Below are positions 19,801-29,238 of a DNA stretch of 41,000 nt, piece by piece; positions within the stretch are counted from its first letter, which is position 1, and every line of letters begins with the position of its first letter. Source of the stretch: Mesostigma viride. Its lineage: Eukaryota; Streptophyta; Mesostigmatophyceae; Mesostigmatales; Mesostigmataceae. The position numbers and the translations under genes are program-made. The notes beneath the pieces were generated by a model. The model saw only the letters and a program-made list of their open reading frames with translations. It was not told where the DNA came from and did no database searches. Where the stretch lies: the NCBI GenBank assembly GCA_009746045.1, contig RPFO01000015.1:1886529-1927528 (forward strand). Reading direction: 5' to 3'.

Positions 19801-20530
19801 ATACGGATCAAGGACGGTGGGAGGACCAGTAACCCTCCGCTGAAAAGAAAAATGTCGCGAACCTCCTTGAGATGCACGCGCCGCCGGTTGGTGGACGCGT
19901 CTGCGGCCACGTTATTGACGTCTACCTCTACTCTAGTTGACTCCGCGTCTGGGCTACCATCTGATTTTTCTACCCTATCCCCTACCCCGGGACCCAAGCC
20001 CACGGGCAGGGCTACTACTCCCGAGGAGCGGTGGGACGGGAGGCCGCCTCGCCCGACCGCCCGCCCTCTTCCCCCCCTCCTCCTCTTCGTCAGCCCCCTC
20101 CTCGTCGTCATACTCGTAGCCCGCCACTGCATGCGTATGGCCGGAAGAGGAGGACTGTCGCCGCGCCTCATTCTCGTTGACCGCGCGCAACACGCCCTTG
20201 GTAGAGCTGGTCGCGGGTGGTCGCGGCTGCTGGTACTGCGTCGGGACCTGTCTGGCGTGCTGCAGGCGAGCCGCACGCTCACCCGCGTTGCGGGGTCAGT
20301 CCCGCGGACCGGAGGAGTCGGGGCGGCTGCCGAAGGCTGGGCCAGAGAAGCGAAGTTACACTGGGTTCCCCGTCTCCTGCCCCACGACTGGCGTGCTTGC
20401 CCCAGAGCTTGGGGCAGTCGCGCTTGAGGTGCCCCACCTCGCTGCACATGAAGCATCGCGCCTTGCTAGCGTCGATCGCGTTGACACCCTGGTCAGTGTA
20501 GCCCTCATCAGGGTCGTCGAGGTACTACGG
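19801..20530 (-). pseudogene. Gag C-terminal fragment with zinc knuckle
   Basis: At about 20,452-20,411 the minus strand encodes CFMCSEVGHLKRDC, a CX2CX4HX4C nucleocapsid knuckle, preceded by GYTDQGVNAIDASKAR. A Ser/Pro/Arg-rich region follows, broken by a frameshift. Upstream gag, meaning the capsid domain, is missing: homology stops near 20,530 and unrelated sequence begins. This is the 5' breakpoint of the element. Confidence 0.75.
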
Positions 20531-20561
20531 CCCCATTGACGACATCGCAGCACCTACGCGC

Positions 20562-21318
20562 ATGCTCATCACTGCCACCTTATTCGATCCCACCCGGGCT
20601 AATCCCATCAGGAATAACAGCATCACGTTGGAGCTGTCTGCATCCACCCTGGAGGCATACGGCACCACATTTCGCAAGCTCATGTCGGATGTGAAGTCGC
20701 GTCTCCGCCGGCAGCCTCCCACCTGCCTGGGGATCTTGTTCTCGCTTCGCGACATTCCTGCAGACCTGGGCAGTCAGTGGAGCATGGAATATGTTGCCCA
20801 GTGGCGGCAACATGAAGACGAGAGGCGCGGCCACGACCTGCTGCCCACGGAGGAAATGGAGATGCAGCTCGTGGCTGAGTGGAACCACGTATGGCAGTCG
20901 CCGATCATGTGGGGTCTGTACAGCATTGTCGGTCTTCACCCGCTGCAAGGCAGGGGGAGAGGGGTGGGAGTCCGCGGGGCATACTAGGGATTATTGGGAT
21001 CGTGCAGGGTGGGCAACTTTGCTGGAGTCCATGCCTACACTTGATCCCGTGGTTCTCGCCGGCGCCGTCTTGTTGACGCACCCAGCGGCTACCAACGTCC
21101 TTAAAGAGCGGTTGCAGGAGCCCTGCACGTTGCGGGTGCTGCGTGGAAGAGGGTCGCACCTGGTTGAGGAGGCACGGACAACGTGCATGCGCGACGGCAA
21201 TCGATTTGGGCGGTCTACCCAGAACACGTATGGGCAGGCAGGACGCTTTCTGGGCGAGTGTGGCCGGTGGCTCTACACTATCAGTCGGAGTGCCGTCCCG
21301 CGACCCTCATCGGCGTGA
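20562..21318 (+). pseudogene. Unidentified coding remnant
   Basis: Two plus-strand frames that look like one protein. The first (20562-20987) contains SASTLEAYGTTFRKLMSDV and DIPADLGSQWSMEYVAQW. The second, readable from about 20,980 to 21,318, contains RAGWATLLESMPTLDPVVL, LTHPAATNVLKERLQEP and TQNTYGQAGRFLGECGRWL. Composition and codon structure look coding, and the frames change around the G-rich stretch at 20,950-20,980. I recognise no family. It directly abuts the truncated end of the chromovirus, so it may be part of another mobile element or of the interrupted target gene. Confidence 0.4.
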
Positions 21319-21950
21319 AAGTGGTTACTCGTATCTAGAACACCAGTCTTTGTGGATGCGTTTCAGTCAGCTGTGATCGAGTTGCTGGTGGTTGTTACCT
21401 GCGGGACATTTCTTGTGGGGGGAGACTTGGTCCATATCTCAGGCTTGTCTTACATGATGCAGTGGAACTTTGGTGCTGGAGGGTTAATTGTGGCCCGGCC
21501 TGCCGGTTTAGCTTCAGTGCTCTCATGTCGGCCTTTCCCTTGGCCTGTCGTGGTCTTGTTGTTACCACCTATTGACAGTGCCAATATCTTTTGACAAGGG
21601 CTTTTTATGTCTACTGTATTATTTTCAGGTCGACTGTGACTGACGCCACATGTGATGAGATAGGAGGTACTCGGCTATCATTGGTAATTACTTTAATGCA
21701 TGCCCATTGGGCCATGCATAGTGTATATTTTTCATGCATGCACGCCATTATTATGTATCGCTGGGTCCATCCCATCCATGCTTGTTTATTGCCAGGTCTG
21801 GTGGAAGTCCGTAAGTACTTGCGTGTCATGCGCATGGGCATGTTTATAGTACTATGCTAATCTCTTTAGAAACATAATTACACGGAAGTTACAAATCTCA
21901 TCTGCATCATGCCCCAAGACACTACATTAAACAATCAAATAAAATTATAA
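21319..21950. other. Gene-free stretch
   Basis: I see no supported gene. The DNA is AT-richer than its neighbours, with many short CATGCATG-like motifs around 21,700-21,780. Confidence 0.35.
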
Positions 21951-22390
21951 CATGCCTCCGTTGGGAGATCATGTAGCACATATTCCTTGCTGAATGGGTG
22001 GAGGTGGGTCAAGCCGCAACATCGAAATAAGCTAACTCTAAGCTATCTAGTCTACAAAATCCTAACTACACTTCTCCCCAAACCGCCCCTTCCGCTTTGT
22101 GGGAGGGGGCTTACCCACAGGGGCTGGCGTGTGAGCCGGGACATTGGTCTTCCACCACTTCTTGTTCTGCACAGGAACAGAGAGCGAAGAAATGCGGTGT
22201 GGGGACCCCTTCTCGTGGTAATGCGTTACATGTACTCCCCACCGGGCTTTGCTCTTCATGGGTTCATAAAGACAACAATTATTCAGTAAGAATTTAATAA
22301 ATTAGGAACATATATCCGTTGGGAGTCACTGTTACAAATATATACCTGCAAAGGGGCATATGATTTTTAATACATTCTGAGCTACAACCT
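21951..22390. repeat. Dispersed repeat family, copies B and C with spacer
   Basis: Copy C (21951-22000) contains CTCCGTTGGGAGATCATGTA. Copy B (22302-22390) contains ATCCGTTGGGAGTCACTG, then GGGGCATATGATTTTTAATA, then GAGCTACA. Both are diverged relatives of 11791-11876. The spacer contains a possible minus-strand coding scrap (around 22,090-22,170, NKKWWKTNVPAHTPAPVG) with a plausible GTGCAG acceptor. I do not call it a gene. Confidence 0.5.
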
Positions 22391-22934
22391 GCACGTGCAT
22401 GGGTTTAGTTAACTGGCACCTATACTAGAGGCCTGACATCATTGGGGTGGAGCTTCAGTGCTTCCCCGCCTTCTCCTTCTCCCACACTGGGTGCTCCGCC
22501 TCCTTCTTCTCCGGCCCTGCCCGTGGGTGCACCGGCCCCGCCTCCTCCTTCTCCTCACGGGACGATTCGCGCTCCACGCATGGCTGCAGCATCAGTTAGC
22601 ACGGGCAAGACATAGCAGTAACCGCGCTATGGCTGTTCTAGCACCAGCCTAGCAGACTGCCATGATCACTCAGCAAACCCACGACAGCAAAACCCTTGGC
22701 TGTCACAACCAGTCCATGCATCATTAGGGTTAAGTATGGGTACGGGGAAAGCTTCCCGCATATCCATGCCCATATGGATGGCAGCAACACAACGACTTGC
22801 ACCCTAGCCCCCCGTGCACACACAAAAACGTGGGTCGTGGCTTCCACGCCCCATCCGCCATGCATGACAGCGCGTAATTTACTCGCATTCACACCGGGCT
22901 GCATCCCAGCGCCGTTGCTGTCCACTAGGAACTC
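22391..22934. other. Gene-free stretch
   Basis: A C-rich block with CTCCTTCTCC-like repetition (22,450-22,570), followed by sequence without recognisable coding potential. Confidence 0.35.
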
Positions 22935-23253
22935 GGCTGAGAATTTGTTGAGAATTTTTTAGAATTGCCTGAGAATTGCCTGAGAATATCTGAGAATATC
23001 TGAGAATTGCTGAGAATATGCTGAGAATATCTGAGAATTGGCTGAGAATAGCTGAGAATAGCTGAGAATTTTTGAGAATAATCTGAGAATAAGGGGTGAG
23101 AATGGCCTGAGAATAAAGGGACTTGGGGATCGAGAATAGTGCACAGGCTGAGAATATTGAGAAAACTGAGAATATTGGGAAACTGAGAATATTGAGAAAA
23201 CTGAGAATATTGAGAAAACTGAGAATAACAAGGGACTGAGAATACTGAGAAAA
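22935..23253. repeat. Degenerate GAGAAT minisatellite
   Basis: About 28 irregularly spaced copies of TGAGAAT, separated by 3-10 bases such as ATC, TGC or ATTGAGAAAAC. Units of roughly 8-17 bp drift along the array, unlike a clean satellite. Spurious minus-strand frames encode SQYSQFSQ or ILSNS repeats. Confidence 0.9.
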
Positions 23254-24365
23254 TGCAAACCATAGACCTTATGCTAGCAGCAGCAATCTGCCAGCATAAG
23301 AATCAGCATTGTTGCAAACAATGCTAGGAGGACAAATTCTTTCATTATCAAAATAGTATGCCATATAAATGATGACAAATATTCACTGCATTTGCTGACC
23401 ACCCCGCATTTGCTAGCAGGGCCCTGTATGTAATGGCCTCCCATTTCCCATCGGACCATGCTGAATTTCTCATCCAATGAATCTGCTACGTTGGAAACAT
23501 GGCTGTGTTGAATGGCATGCAGCGCCCCGGCAATCCATGGCAGTTTTCCGAAATGCGACTACCAGTCCTTGCTCAAGGTGCGTTGGCGCTTCGCAGGTGT
23601 GCCGCTTTTCTGCTCCACAATTAACACATACGAAAATCCGGGAAATACAAGGGATGAAAATCAAGTTCATACATTAGAAAGCAAGCAGTAGCAGCCGTAA
23701 CTTTAAAAATCAAGAGATGTTCCAATGATACGTTATGGATGGGTGACATGGCTGTGAACAGCCTACGCAAAAATTCATGATATGCATGCAAAATACACGG
23801 CATGGGCAAACATATCTTGACTCCTTACTCGTCAATGATTCGCATTTTGTTGGCGTCCAGAGCTTCTGCACCACAAAAACATCACATCCAGAAGGCTAGC
23901 ATGAAGAAACGAGGAGCTAACCTATGTACCTGTGCACAAAACCCCTACCTTGCTTCCTTGACAATTCCTTGCCTACATAAATGTGGTGGGGTGGCATGCA
24001 TAAATGGATGTGGTGGGGTGCCCCAATGAAAAATAATACCCATTCACTTCCCCACTGAAAAGTAAGGAACAATAACCTTACCTGCCTGCCCCCGGCCATA
24101 TCAATCAAAGAATTAAATGAAAGATGCCTGCCGCCCCTTAAAAAAAAAAAAAAACTGATGCCTGCCCCCGACACCCAAAAAAGATTTACCCCCTGCAACC
24201 GCTCCCTTTGTATGATTGATGGAATAAATGATTAATGCCTCTGTATGCCCTCATTGGAACAGGTATAGCAGATGTCACAAAGAATGCAACAACAAATTTC
24301 CCTTGCACACAGATTCTTATGTAAACTAAAAAACAACACGAGTACTGTAACCGAAACCAAAATAC
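23254..24365. other. Mostly non-coding stretch
   Basis: The only candidate is a 66-codon minus-strand frame (23670-23470) with a Cys/His-containing stretch, VCVNCGAEKRHTCEAPTHLE. It could be a terminal exon of the minus-strand gene fragment to its right, but no supported splice path links them. A 14-base A run lies near 24,140. Confidence 0.3.
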
Positions 24366-24470
24366 CTTGAGTGGTGAGGACACCCCGGAAGAGCCCACAC
24401 TGGCATCATCACTGTCTGAGTCATCACCAGCATGGCGCCCCATGGCTCTCTCTTGGCGCGTCCAGTCAAC
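24366..24470 (-). CDS. Candidate exon of an unidentified minus-strand gene
   Basis: 105 bp (35 codons, reading VDWTRQERAMGRHAGDDSDS and then a Ser/Asp-rich end). A pyrimidine-rich TTTCTTTCCAG acceptor lies at its 5' side and a GTATTT donor at its 3' side. It is probably an internal exon of the same gene as the next feature, but the phase of that exon does not fit directly, so a piece is missing or the model is wrong. Confidence 0.35.
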
Positions 24471-24630
24471 CTGGAAAGAAATGGAAACAAGATATCGGAA
24501 AACCATTTGATGGCGCTGAATACACAACTCTCACACAACATACTAGCACATTCATAAATTCATTTCAGGCAGATCAACGACGATAAAAAAACAAAAAAAC
24601 TCTGACAACCGCAACTCTGTGAGCACCTAC

Positions 24631-24934
24631 CGATGTTGCTGTCTGACATCGCGTGACTTGACATCGAGGCATCAGCATTCCTTTGCCGCTGAACAAGGGC
24701 CTTTTGCCTCATTATCAACGCCTCCAGCCTTGCCAATTCCACCTCCAGCCTGTACTGCCGCCCCCGTGTGGCCGCTACGGTTTCCCGGCGGACGCAGGGC
24801 GGCACCCATGTCGTTCCCCCCGTTAGGGGGGCGGTTTCCAGCGGCTGCTCATTAGGCTTTACGCCCCCGGACCGTCTCTCACAAGCCCAGGACCCATCAC
24901 CAGCCCCACCCCCGAGGCTGGGATTTCCCGGCAT
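24631..24934 (-). CDS. Candidate first exon, partly duplicated in the palindrome
   Basis: Starts MPGNPSLGGGAGDGSW and proceeds through a Gly/Thr/Pro-rich part to a coiled-coil-like helix, YRLEVELARLEALIMRQKAL. It ends near a GTAGGT donor at 24630. The first 60 or so codons lie inside the left arm of the large inverted repeat and are copied in the right arm on the plus strand (25624 onward), where the copy diverges at RGRQY. Product unknown. Confidence 0.35.
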
Positions 24935-25808
24935 TGAAACCTTTGTGGCGATAGGCCCTCTACCCTACCAAGGCCTTGGCTTGGAAACTGCTTAGCCAAG
25001 GCCCTGACCAGGGCTTGTGTTGCTGTAGGAAATTTTTATGGCATAGATATGCCCCCCTGGCTGAACCGAACTCTTTATTGCTTTTCCTATAATGCATCAT
25101 ATAGGATAAAAACAAAGGCGGTAAAACAGCCAGAATTGCAGCCTCGCCAGGCGAGCATTCTCTGCTGAAAAAAACTGGGCAATGATGAAGAGCGCGCTCC
25201 TCCCACCAAGATTTGCTCCAGCAAGATATGGTGGGAAAAAAAAAAAAAAGGGGGAGGATGCGGGTTCAGCCCACCAAGATTTGCTCCAGCCCCGCATCCT
25301 CCCCCCCCTTTTTTTTTTTTTCCCCACCATATCTTGCTGGAGCAAATCTTGGTGGGAGGAGCGCGCTCTTCATCATTGCCCAGTTTTTTTCAGCAGAGAA
25401 TGCTCGCCTGGCGAGGCTGCAATTCTGGCTGTTTTACCGCCTTTGTTTTTATCCTATATGATGCATTATAGGAAAAGCAATAAAGAGTTCGGTTCAGCCA
25501 GGGGGGCATATCTATGCCATAAAAATTTCCTACAGCAACACAAGCCCTGGTCAGGGCCTTGGCTAAGCAGTTTCCAAGCCAAGGCCTTGGTAGGGTAGAG
25601 GGCCTATTGCCACAAAGGTTTCAATGCCGGGAAATCCCAGCCTCGGGGGTGGGGCTGGTGATGGGTCCTGGGCTTGTGAGAGACGGTCCGGGGGCGTAAG
25701 GCCTAATGAGCAGCCGCTGGAAACCGCCCCCCTAACGGGGGGAACGACATGGGTGCCGCCCTGCGTCCGCCGGGAAACCGTAGCGGCCACACGGGGGCGG
25801 CAGTACAG
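24750..25808. repeat. Near-perfect inverted repeat, about 515-bp arms and 26-bp loop
   Basis: Left arm 24750-25264 is the reverse complement of right arm 25291-25808. I noticed only single-base differences (for example GTGGCGATAGG against GTGGCAATAGG, GGCTTTACG against GGCCTTACG) and G/A-run length changes. The loop 25265-25290 contains CCCACCAAGATTTGCTCCAG, which is itself also present in both arms. The outer ends fall within a candidate exon, so the arms duplicate a gene's 5' end and upstream region head to head. Confidence 0.93.
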
Positions 25809-26086
25809 CCGTGGCAGCGTGCAGGAGGGGGGCCATGGGCGGAAAGAAACTCGGCACCAAGGTTGGCGACAGCCTTGGTGGCCAGGAAGGAGGTGTGGGG
25901 GCAAAACCTTGTGTTCGAGTATGCTGGGCCCCCAGCATGGTGCTACAATAACCAACTTGATAATGATGTGCACTGAGTTTGAAGGTGTGGTATAGGCTGT
26001 CCGTATAAAGCCTAGCACACAAAAATGTAAAATAAATGTTTCTCGTGGTGGGAAGGAACTCCAATGGACCAAAAACAAGAAATGTA
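25809..26086. other. Gene-free stretch right of the palindrome
   Basis: No supported gene. Sequence diverges from the left-arm gene immediately after 25808. Confidence 0.35.
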
Positions 26087-26459
26087 AATTCAATTCAATT
26101 CAATTCAATTCAATTCAATTCAATTCAATTCAATTCAATTCAATTCAATTCAATTCAATTCAATTCAATTCAATTCAGTTCAATTCAATTCAATTCAATT
26201 CAATTCAATTCAATTCAATTCAATTCAATTCAATTCAATTCAATTCAATTCAATTCAATTCAATTCAATTCAATTCAATTCAATTCAATTCAATTCAATT
26301 CAATTCAATTCAATTCAATTCAGTTCAATTCAATTCAATTCAATTCAATTCAATTCAATTCAATTCAATTCAATTCAATTCAATTCAATTCAATTCAATT
26401 CAATTCAATTCAATTCACTTCAGTTCAATTCAATTCAATTCAATTCAATTCAATTCAAT
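26087..26459. repeat. (CAATT)n pentanucleotide satellite
   Basis: 373 bp of TTCAA/CAATT repeats, about 74 copies. Only a few substitutions are visible (CAGTT at three places, CACTT at one). It reads as NSIQF repeats in one frame, an artefact. Confidence 0.97.
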
Positions 26460-26589
26460 AGGTTGTCTCCTTGATATATACTCCTCCATTGAGACTCTAT
26501 AAAACTATCCAACTGTTAGTTGTTGCCCGACCATGAAATTTTTTGAAAAAATAAAAAAGGCTCTGAGATGCACCGGATGTAGCCAATCA

Positions 26590-29238
26590 TCAATAAAATG
26601 CAACCCTACAAGCCGCTTTAATGGCACGCGAGTTTGGCCAGAACAGCATCATCACGCCACTCCTCCTTGCCCCACCAGCCATGGATTCGGCAGTGGTGCA
26701 TGCAATATAAGGGCGCGAAGTGACCACTTGGAGCTTTGCAGCGCAATGATGCGCATGTCCCCATGCATGGTTGGAAGTGAATCCAAGAGCAGAATTTGTG
26801 GCATTCAGTCGGGCGCCACCACCCACGCGGTTGTAAGACATATGGGCATTATCCTGTTGGGATATCAGCCACTGCAGCGGGGACCCTTTGCCGAGTGATT
26901 CTGTCGAGGACTTGATAGCCTGTGCAATCTTTGGCGATGGGCACACTTGCTTACGAGTATGTGGGGGCTCAGGATCCCTTGGGCGCCTCCCTGTTGGAGT
27001 TCTTGTTGCAACCACATCTGTTGAATGCACCCCGCTGTGCTTCCCAGTTTCATAAAAGACCCACCCAGGGGGGCTGGCAGCCGCAGCAGTCGCAGCCAGC
27101 CCAGCAGGCCCGCGGCGCCCAGTTGCCACCTCTTTATTATAATCGGTGCCGACTCGACCCGCGCTGGCCCCCCCTGCGGTCAGCCCAGGCGGGTTCAAGT
27201 GAAACACGGTTATGGCACGGGTGGCGTCAATGGTGGTGACATCGGGTCGTGATGTGAGCGAGTGGAGCAGCCAGCCGTCCCATAGCTGCCGGCCGACAAG
27301 GAACGGGAGGACGCGGTAAGGGCGCCTGCAGATGCCAAATGCGCCACCGCCCACCCCGCCAGGCTTACTGGAAGTACCACTGCTCACAATGGTGAGGGAT
27401 TGGGCTGCAAAGGGAGCCGTCCGGCTCGCCGCTGCGTGGAAACCTCGTCGAGTTGGCAGCACGTGCACAACATTGTGGGCCTTGTCGAAGTTGGCTGGAC
27501 TTGCAGCGCCGTCAGGATCCTTGCAAAACGTTGGGCGGCTGAAGATGAAGTAGTCCAGGCCATATATGCCGTGAAGAAAGGCCTTGGGAGTGGTGACCAC
27601 GTCCAGAAGACCGTCTCTCCATTCCTGGACCGCCGAGCTGTGCGCTGGCAGCTCATCCGCCTCCTCAAAACGCTGACCATGGCGCTCAGGGCCACGCTGT
27701 TCGCTTCTGGCACTATTTGCGGTGATGGCCCCCCGTCCGGCCCCTTCCTCCCTATCAGCTCCCACCACACGCTGTCCCGACCTCGGCACCTCATATTGCC
27801 CTGCCACCGTGGAGTCAGCCCCTTCAGCATGCTGCCAGAACGGCTGGTAGCTCGCCAGGTGGCGGGGGAGGCCCCCCACGATGTCGACGCGCCGCCCCAC
27901 GGCCAGGAAGCGGGGGAAGAGGCCGCTGGCAGACATCACAAACGGACCGATGTCCTCTGGGAGCACGATATCCGCGTTAATCATCATGAGGACGGGGGAG
28001 GAAGGCATGGCCTCGGCGATGCCTCGCTGGAAGACGCACTGGACGGTGGGCACCCCTGGGACGACAGCCGGCCGGTAGCAGGACGGGTCGGTCAGCGGAA
28101 CGCACTTGAGGCGCGCGGGGCCACGGTGCCGCCTCCAAGCACTTGCCGGTGACAGGCCATCGGCCACCTCTGGGCTGCTGCTGCCGTCTCGGTTCGCTGC
28201 AGGAAAACGAGAAACCGGGTGTGACGCCCAGCCGCCATCACTGGTAGGCACGCGGTGGCAAGCAGGGGGCATGATGGATGCCGCTGCACTCTGAGGTGTG
28301 ACAGGGGGTGGAATGCACTCCAGGTTATGCCAAGGCACTGGCCTGCCATTCTTCCTCTTATGTGGCGGGGTCGATGGCTCTCCCCGGCTGCTGTATTCAC
28401 CGTATGCGTCCGTGCCAGCGCCCGCCATGCCTCCATCGAGGTCATCACCGTCCTTGTATCCATCACTGCTGGGGCAGGGTTTGGGGGCTGAAGGAGCCAG
28501 GTTGGCGGACCAGCTCCACTCGCGCAGCGCGGCGCACACGCGGGGGTGTGACGTCAGTAGCGTTATGGATTCGACGGACGGCTGCAGCAGCCAGCTGGCG
28601 ACCGCGTTGTGCAATGTTAACATCCGGCCACAGTCGCTGTCGTTGTATGCCATAGTACCAGCTTCCACCGTGTTGCATGGCCGATTTGCGGCGGTACATT
28701 GAGGTTCCATTCGGTAGTCACCAGTTTCAAGAACCTGGCTACGACGGCCAGGCTCGGACACGAATTCACCATGTTGCTCGTGCCTGCGAACCTTCCCTGC
28801 CACCTTGAACGGCTCCCACTGCCCATCGATGTCGGGAACTATCGAAAAAAGGGACACGGGGGTGTACAGAGCCGAACTCGAGAAACCGTGCCGACTGCCG
28901 CGCCCATTGCCATTAGGGCTCTCAAGGTCACTGCGTCCAGGACTTGAGTTTGAGACATGACGTGGTTCGGACGACACGCGGGCTTCCACGTCCTCGCACG
29001 GGGAAGTTTGCAATGAGCCTTTCTGTTGCCGCATCGCTTCTGGTCCATCCCACGCGGACACCACGTCATTCCACGCAGCGCATAAGTCGACGTTGCTCAC
29101 CTCGCAATTGTTTGAAGGCGACTCGCCTTGCGTCTGTCTCGGAGCCGGAGCAGATGCTTGCAGGCGAAGACCACTATTGCAAGCAGCCAGGAGGCATAAA
29201 TGGCAGACCACGCGGAGAAAACCTCGAAGCATCCACAT
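26590..29238 (-). CDS. Type II membrane glycosyltransferase-like protein (882 aa)
   Basis: Probably a Golgi or ER nucleotide-sugar transferase. The N-terminus MWMLRGFLRVVCHLCLLAAC is a short signal anchor. A long Ser/Pro/Gly-rich stem follows to about residue 390. The GT-A-like core then shows PVLMMINADIVLPEDIGPF (about residues 413-431, a possible NxD metal/sugar site), FPRFLAVGRRVDIVGG (about 441-456), FLHGIYGLDYFIFSRPTF (about 552-569), LPFLVGRQLWDGWLL (about 642-656) and TTIDATRAITVFHLN (about 664-678). I know this series from uncharacterised algal and plant glycosyltransferase-like proteins. Residues after about 690 look unconserved and may include unrecognised intron or 3' sequence. An inserted region at about 470-540 is also low-complexity. 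The frame is uninterrupted, unlike the transposons. Substrate unknown. Confidence 0.72.
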   Translation of the reverse strand: MWMLRGFLRVVCHLCLLAACNSGLRLQASAPAPRQTQGESPSNNCEVSNVDLCAAWNDVVSAWDGPEAMRQQKGSLQTSPCEDVEARVSSEPRHVSNSSPGRSDLESPNGNGRGSRHGFSSSALYTPVSLFSIVPDIDGQWEPFKVAGKVRRHEQHGEFVSEPGRRSQVLETGDYRMEPQCTAANRPCNTVEAGTMAYNDSDCGRMLTLHNAVASWLLQPSVESITLLTSHPRVCAALREWSWSANLAPSAPKPCPSSDGYKDGDDLDGGMAGAGTDAYGEYSSRGEPSTPPHKRKNGRPVPWHNLECIPPPVTPQSAAASIMPPACHRVPTSDGGWASHPVSRFPAANRDGSSSPEVADGLSPASAWRRHRGPARLKCVPLTDPSCYRPAVVPGVPTVQCVFQRGIAEAMPSSPVLMMINADIVLPEDIGPFVMSASGLFPRFLAVGRRVDIVGGLPRHLASYQPFWQHAEGADSTVAGQYEVPRSGQRVVGADREEGAGRGAITANSARSEQRGPERHGQRFEEADELPAHSSAVQEWRDGLLDVVTTPKAFLHGIYGLDYFIFSRPTFCKDPDGAASPANFDKAHNVVHVLPTRRGFHAAASRTAPFAAQSLTIVSSGTSSKPGGVGGGAFGICRRPYRVLPFLVGRQLWDGWLLHSLTSRPDVTTIDATRAITVFHLNPPGLTAGGASAGRVGTDYNKEVATGRRGPAGLAATAAAASPPGWVFYETGKHSGVHSTDVVATRTPTGRRPRDPEPPHTRKQVCPSPKIAQAIKSSTESLGKGSPLQWLISQQDNAHMSYNRVGGGARLNATNSALGFTSNHAWGHAHHCAAKLQVVTSRPYIACTTAESMAGGARRSGVMMLFWPNSRAIKAACRVAFY

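Larger units (their letters stand above)
12463..20530 (-). mobile_element. Ty3/gypsy chromovirus, 5'-truncated and frameshifted
   Basis: Reading on the minus strand: a gag zinc knuckle (about 20.43 kb), aspartic protease, reverse transcriptase, RNase H, integrase with a C-terminal chromodomain, about 2.6 kb of further coding sequence, polypurine tract and 3' LTR. The order PR-RT-RH-IN with a chromodomain defines a chromovirus. No 5' LTR matching the 3' LTR is seen to the right, and gag is cut off near 20.53 kb. At least six frameshifts interrupt gag-pol. Confidence 0.92.

Noticed and set aside
22935-23253. Possible CRISPR array
   Set aside because: The repeat core is only about 7 bp, spacers are short and similar to each other, and the genome is eukaryotic.
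26036-26461. 141-codon frame of NSIQF repeats
   Set aside because: Translation of the CAATT satellite.
27400-28702. Plus-strand frames up to 250 codons opposite the 882-aa gene
   Set aside because: Antisense shadows. The glycosyltransferase motifs are on the minus strand.
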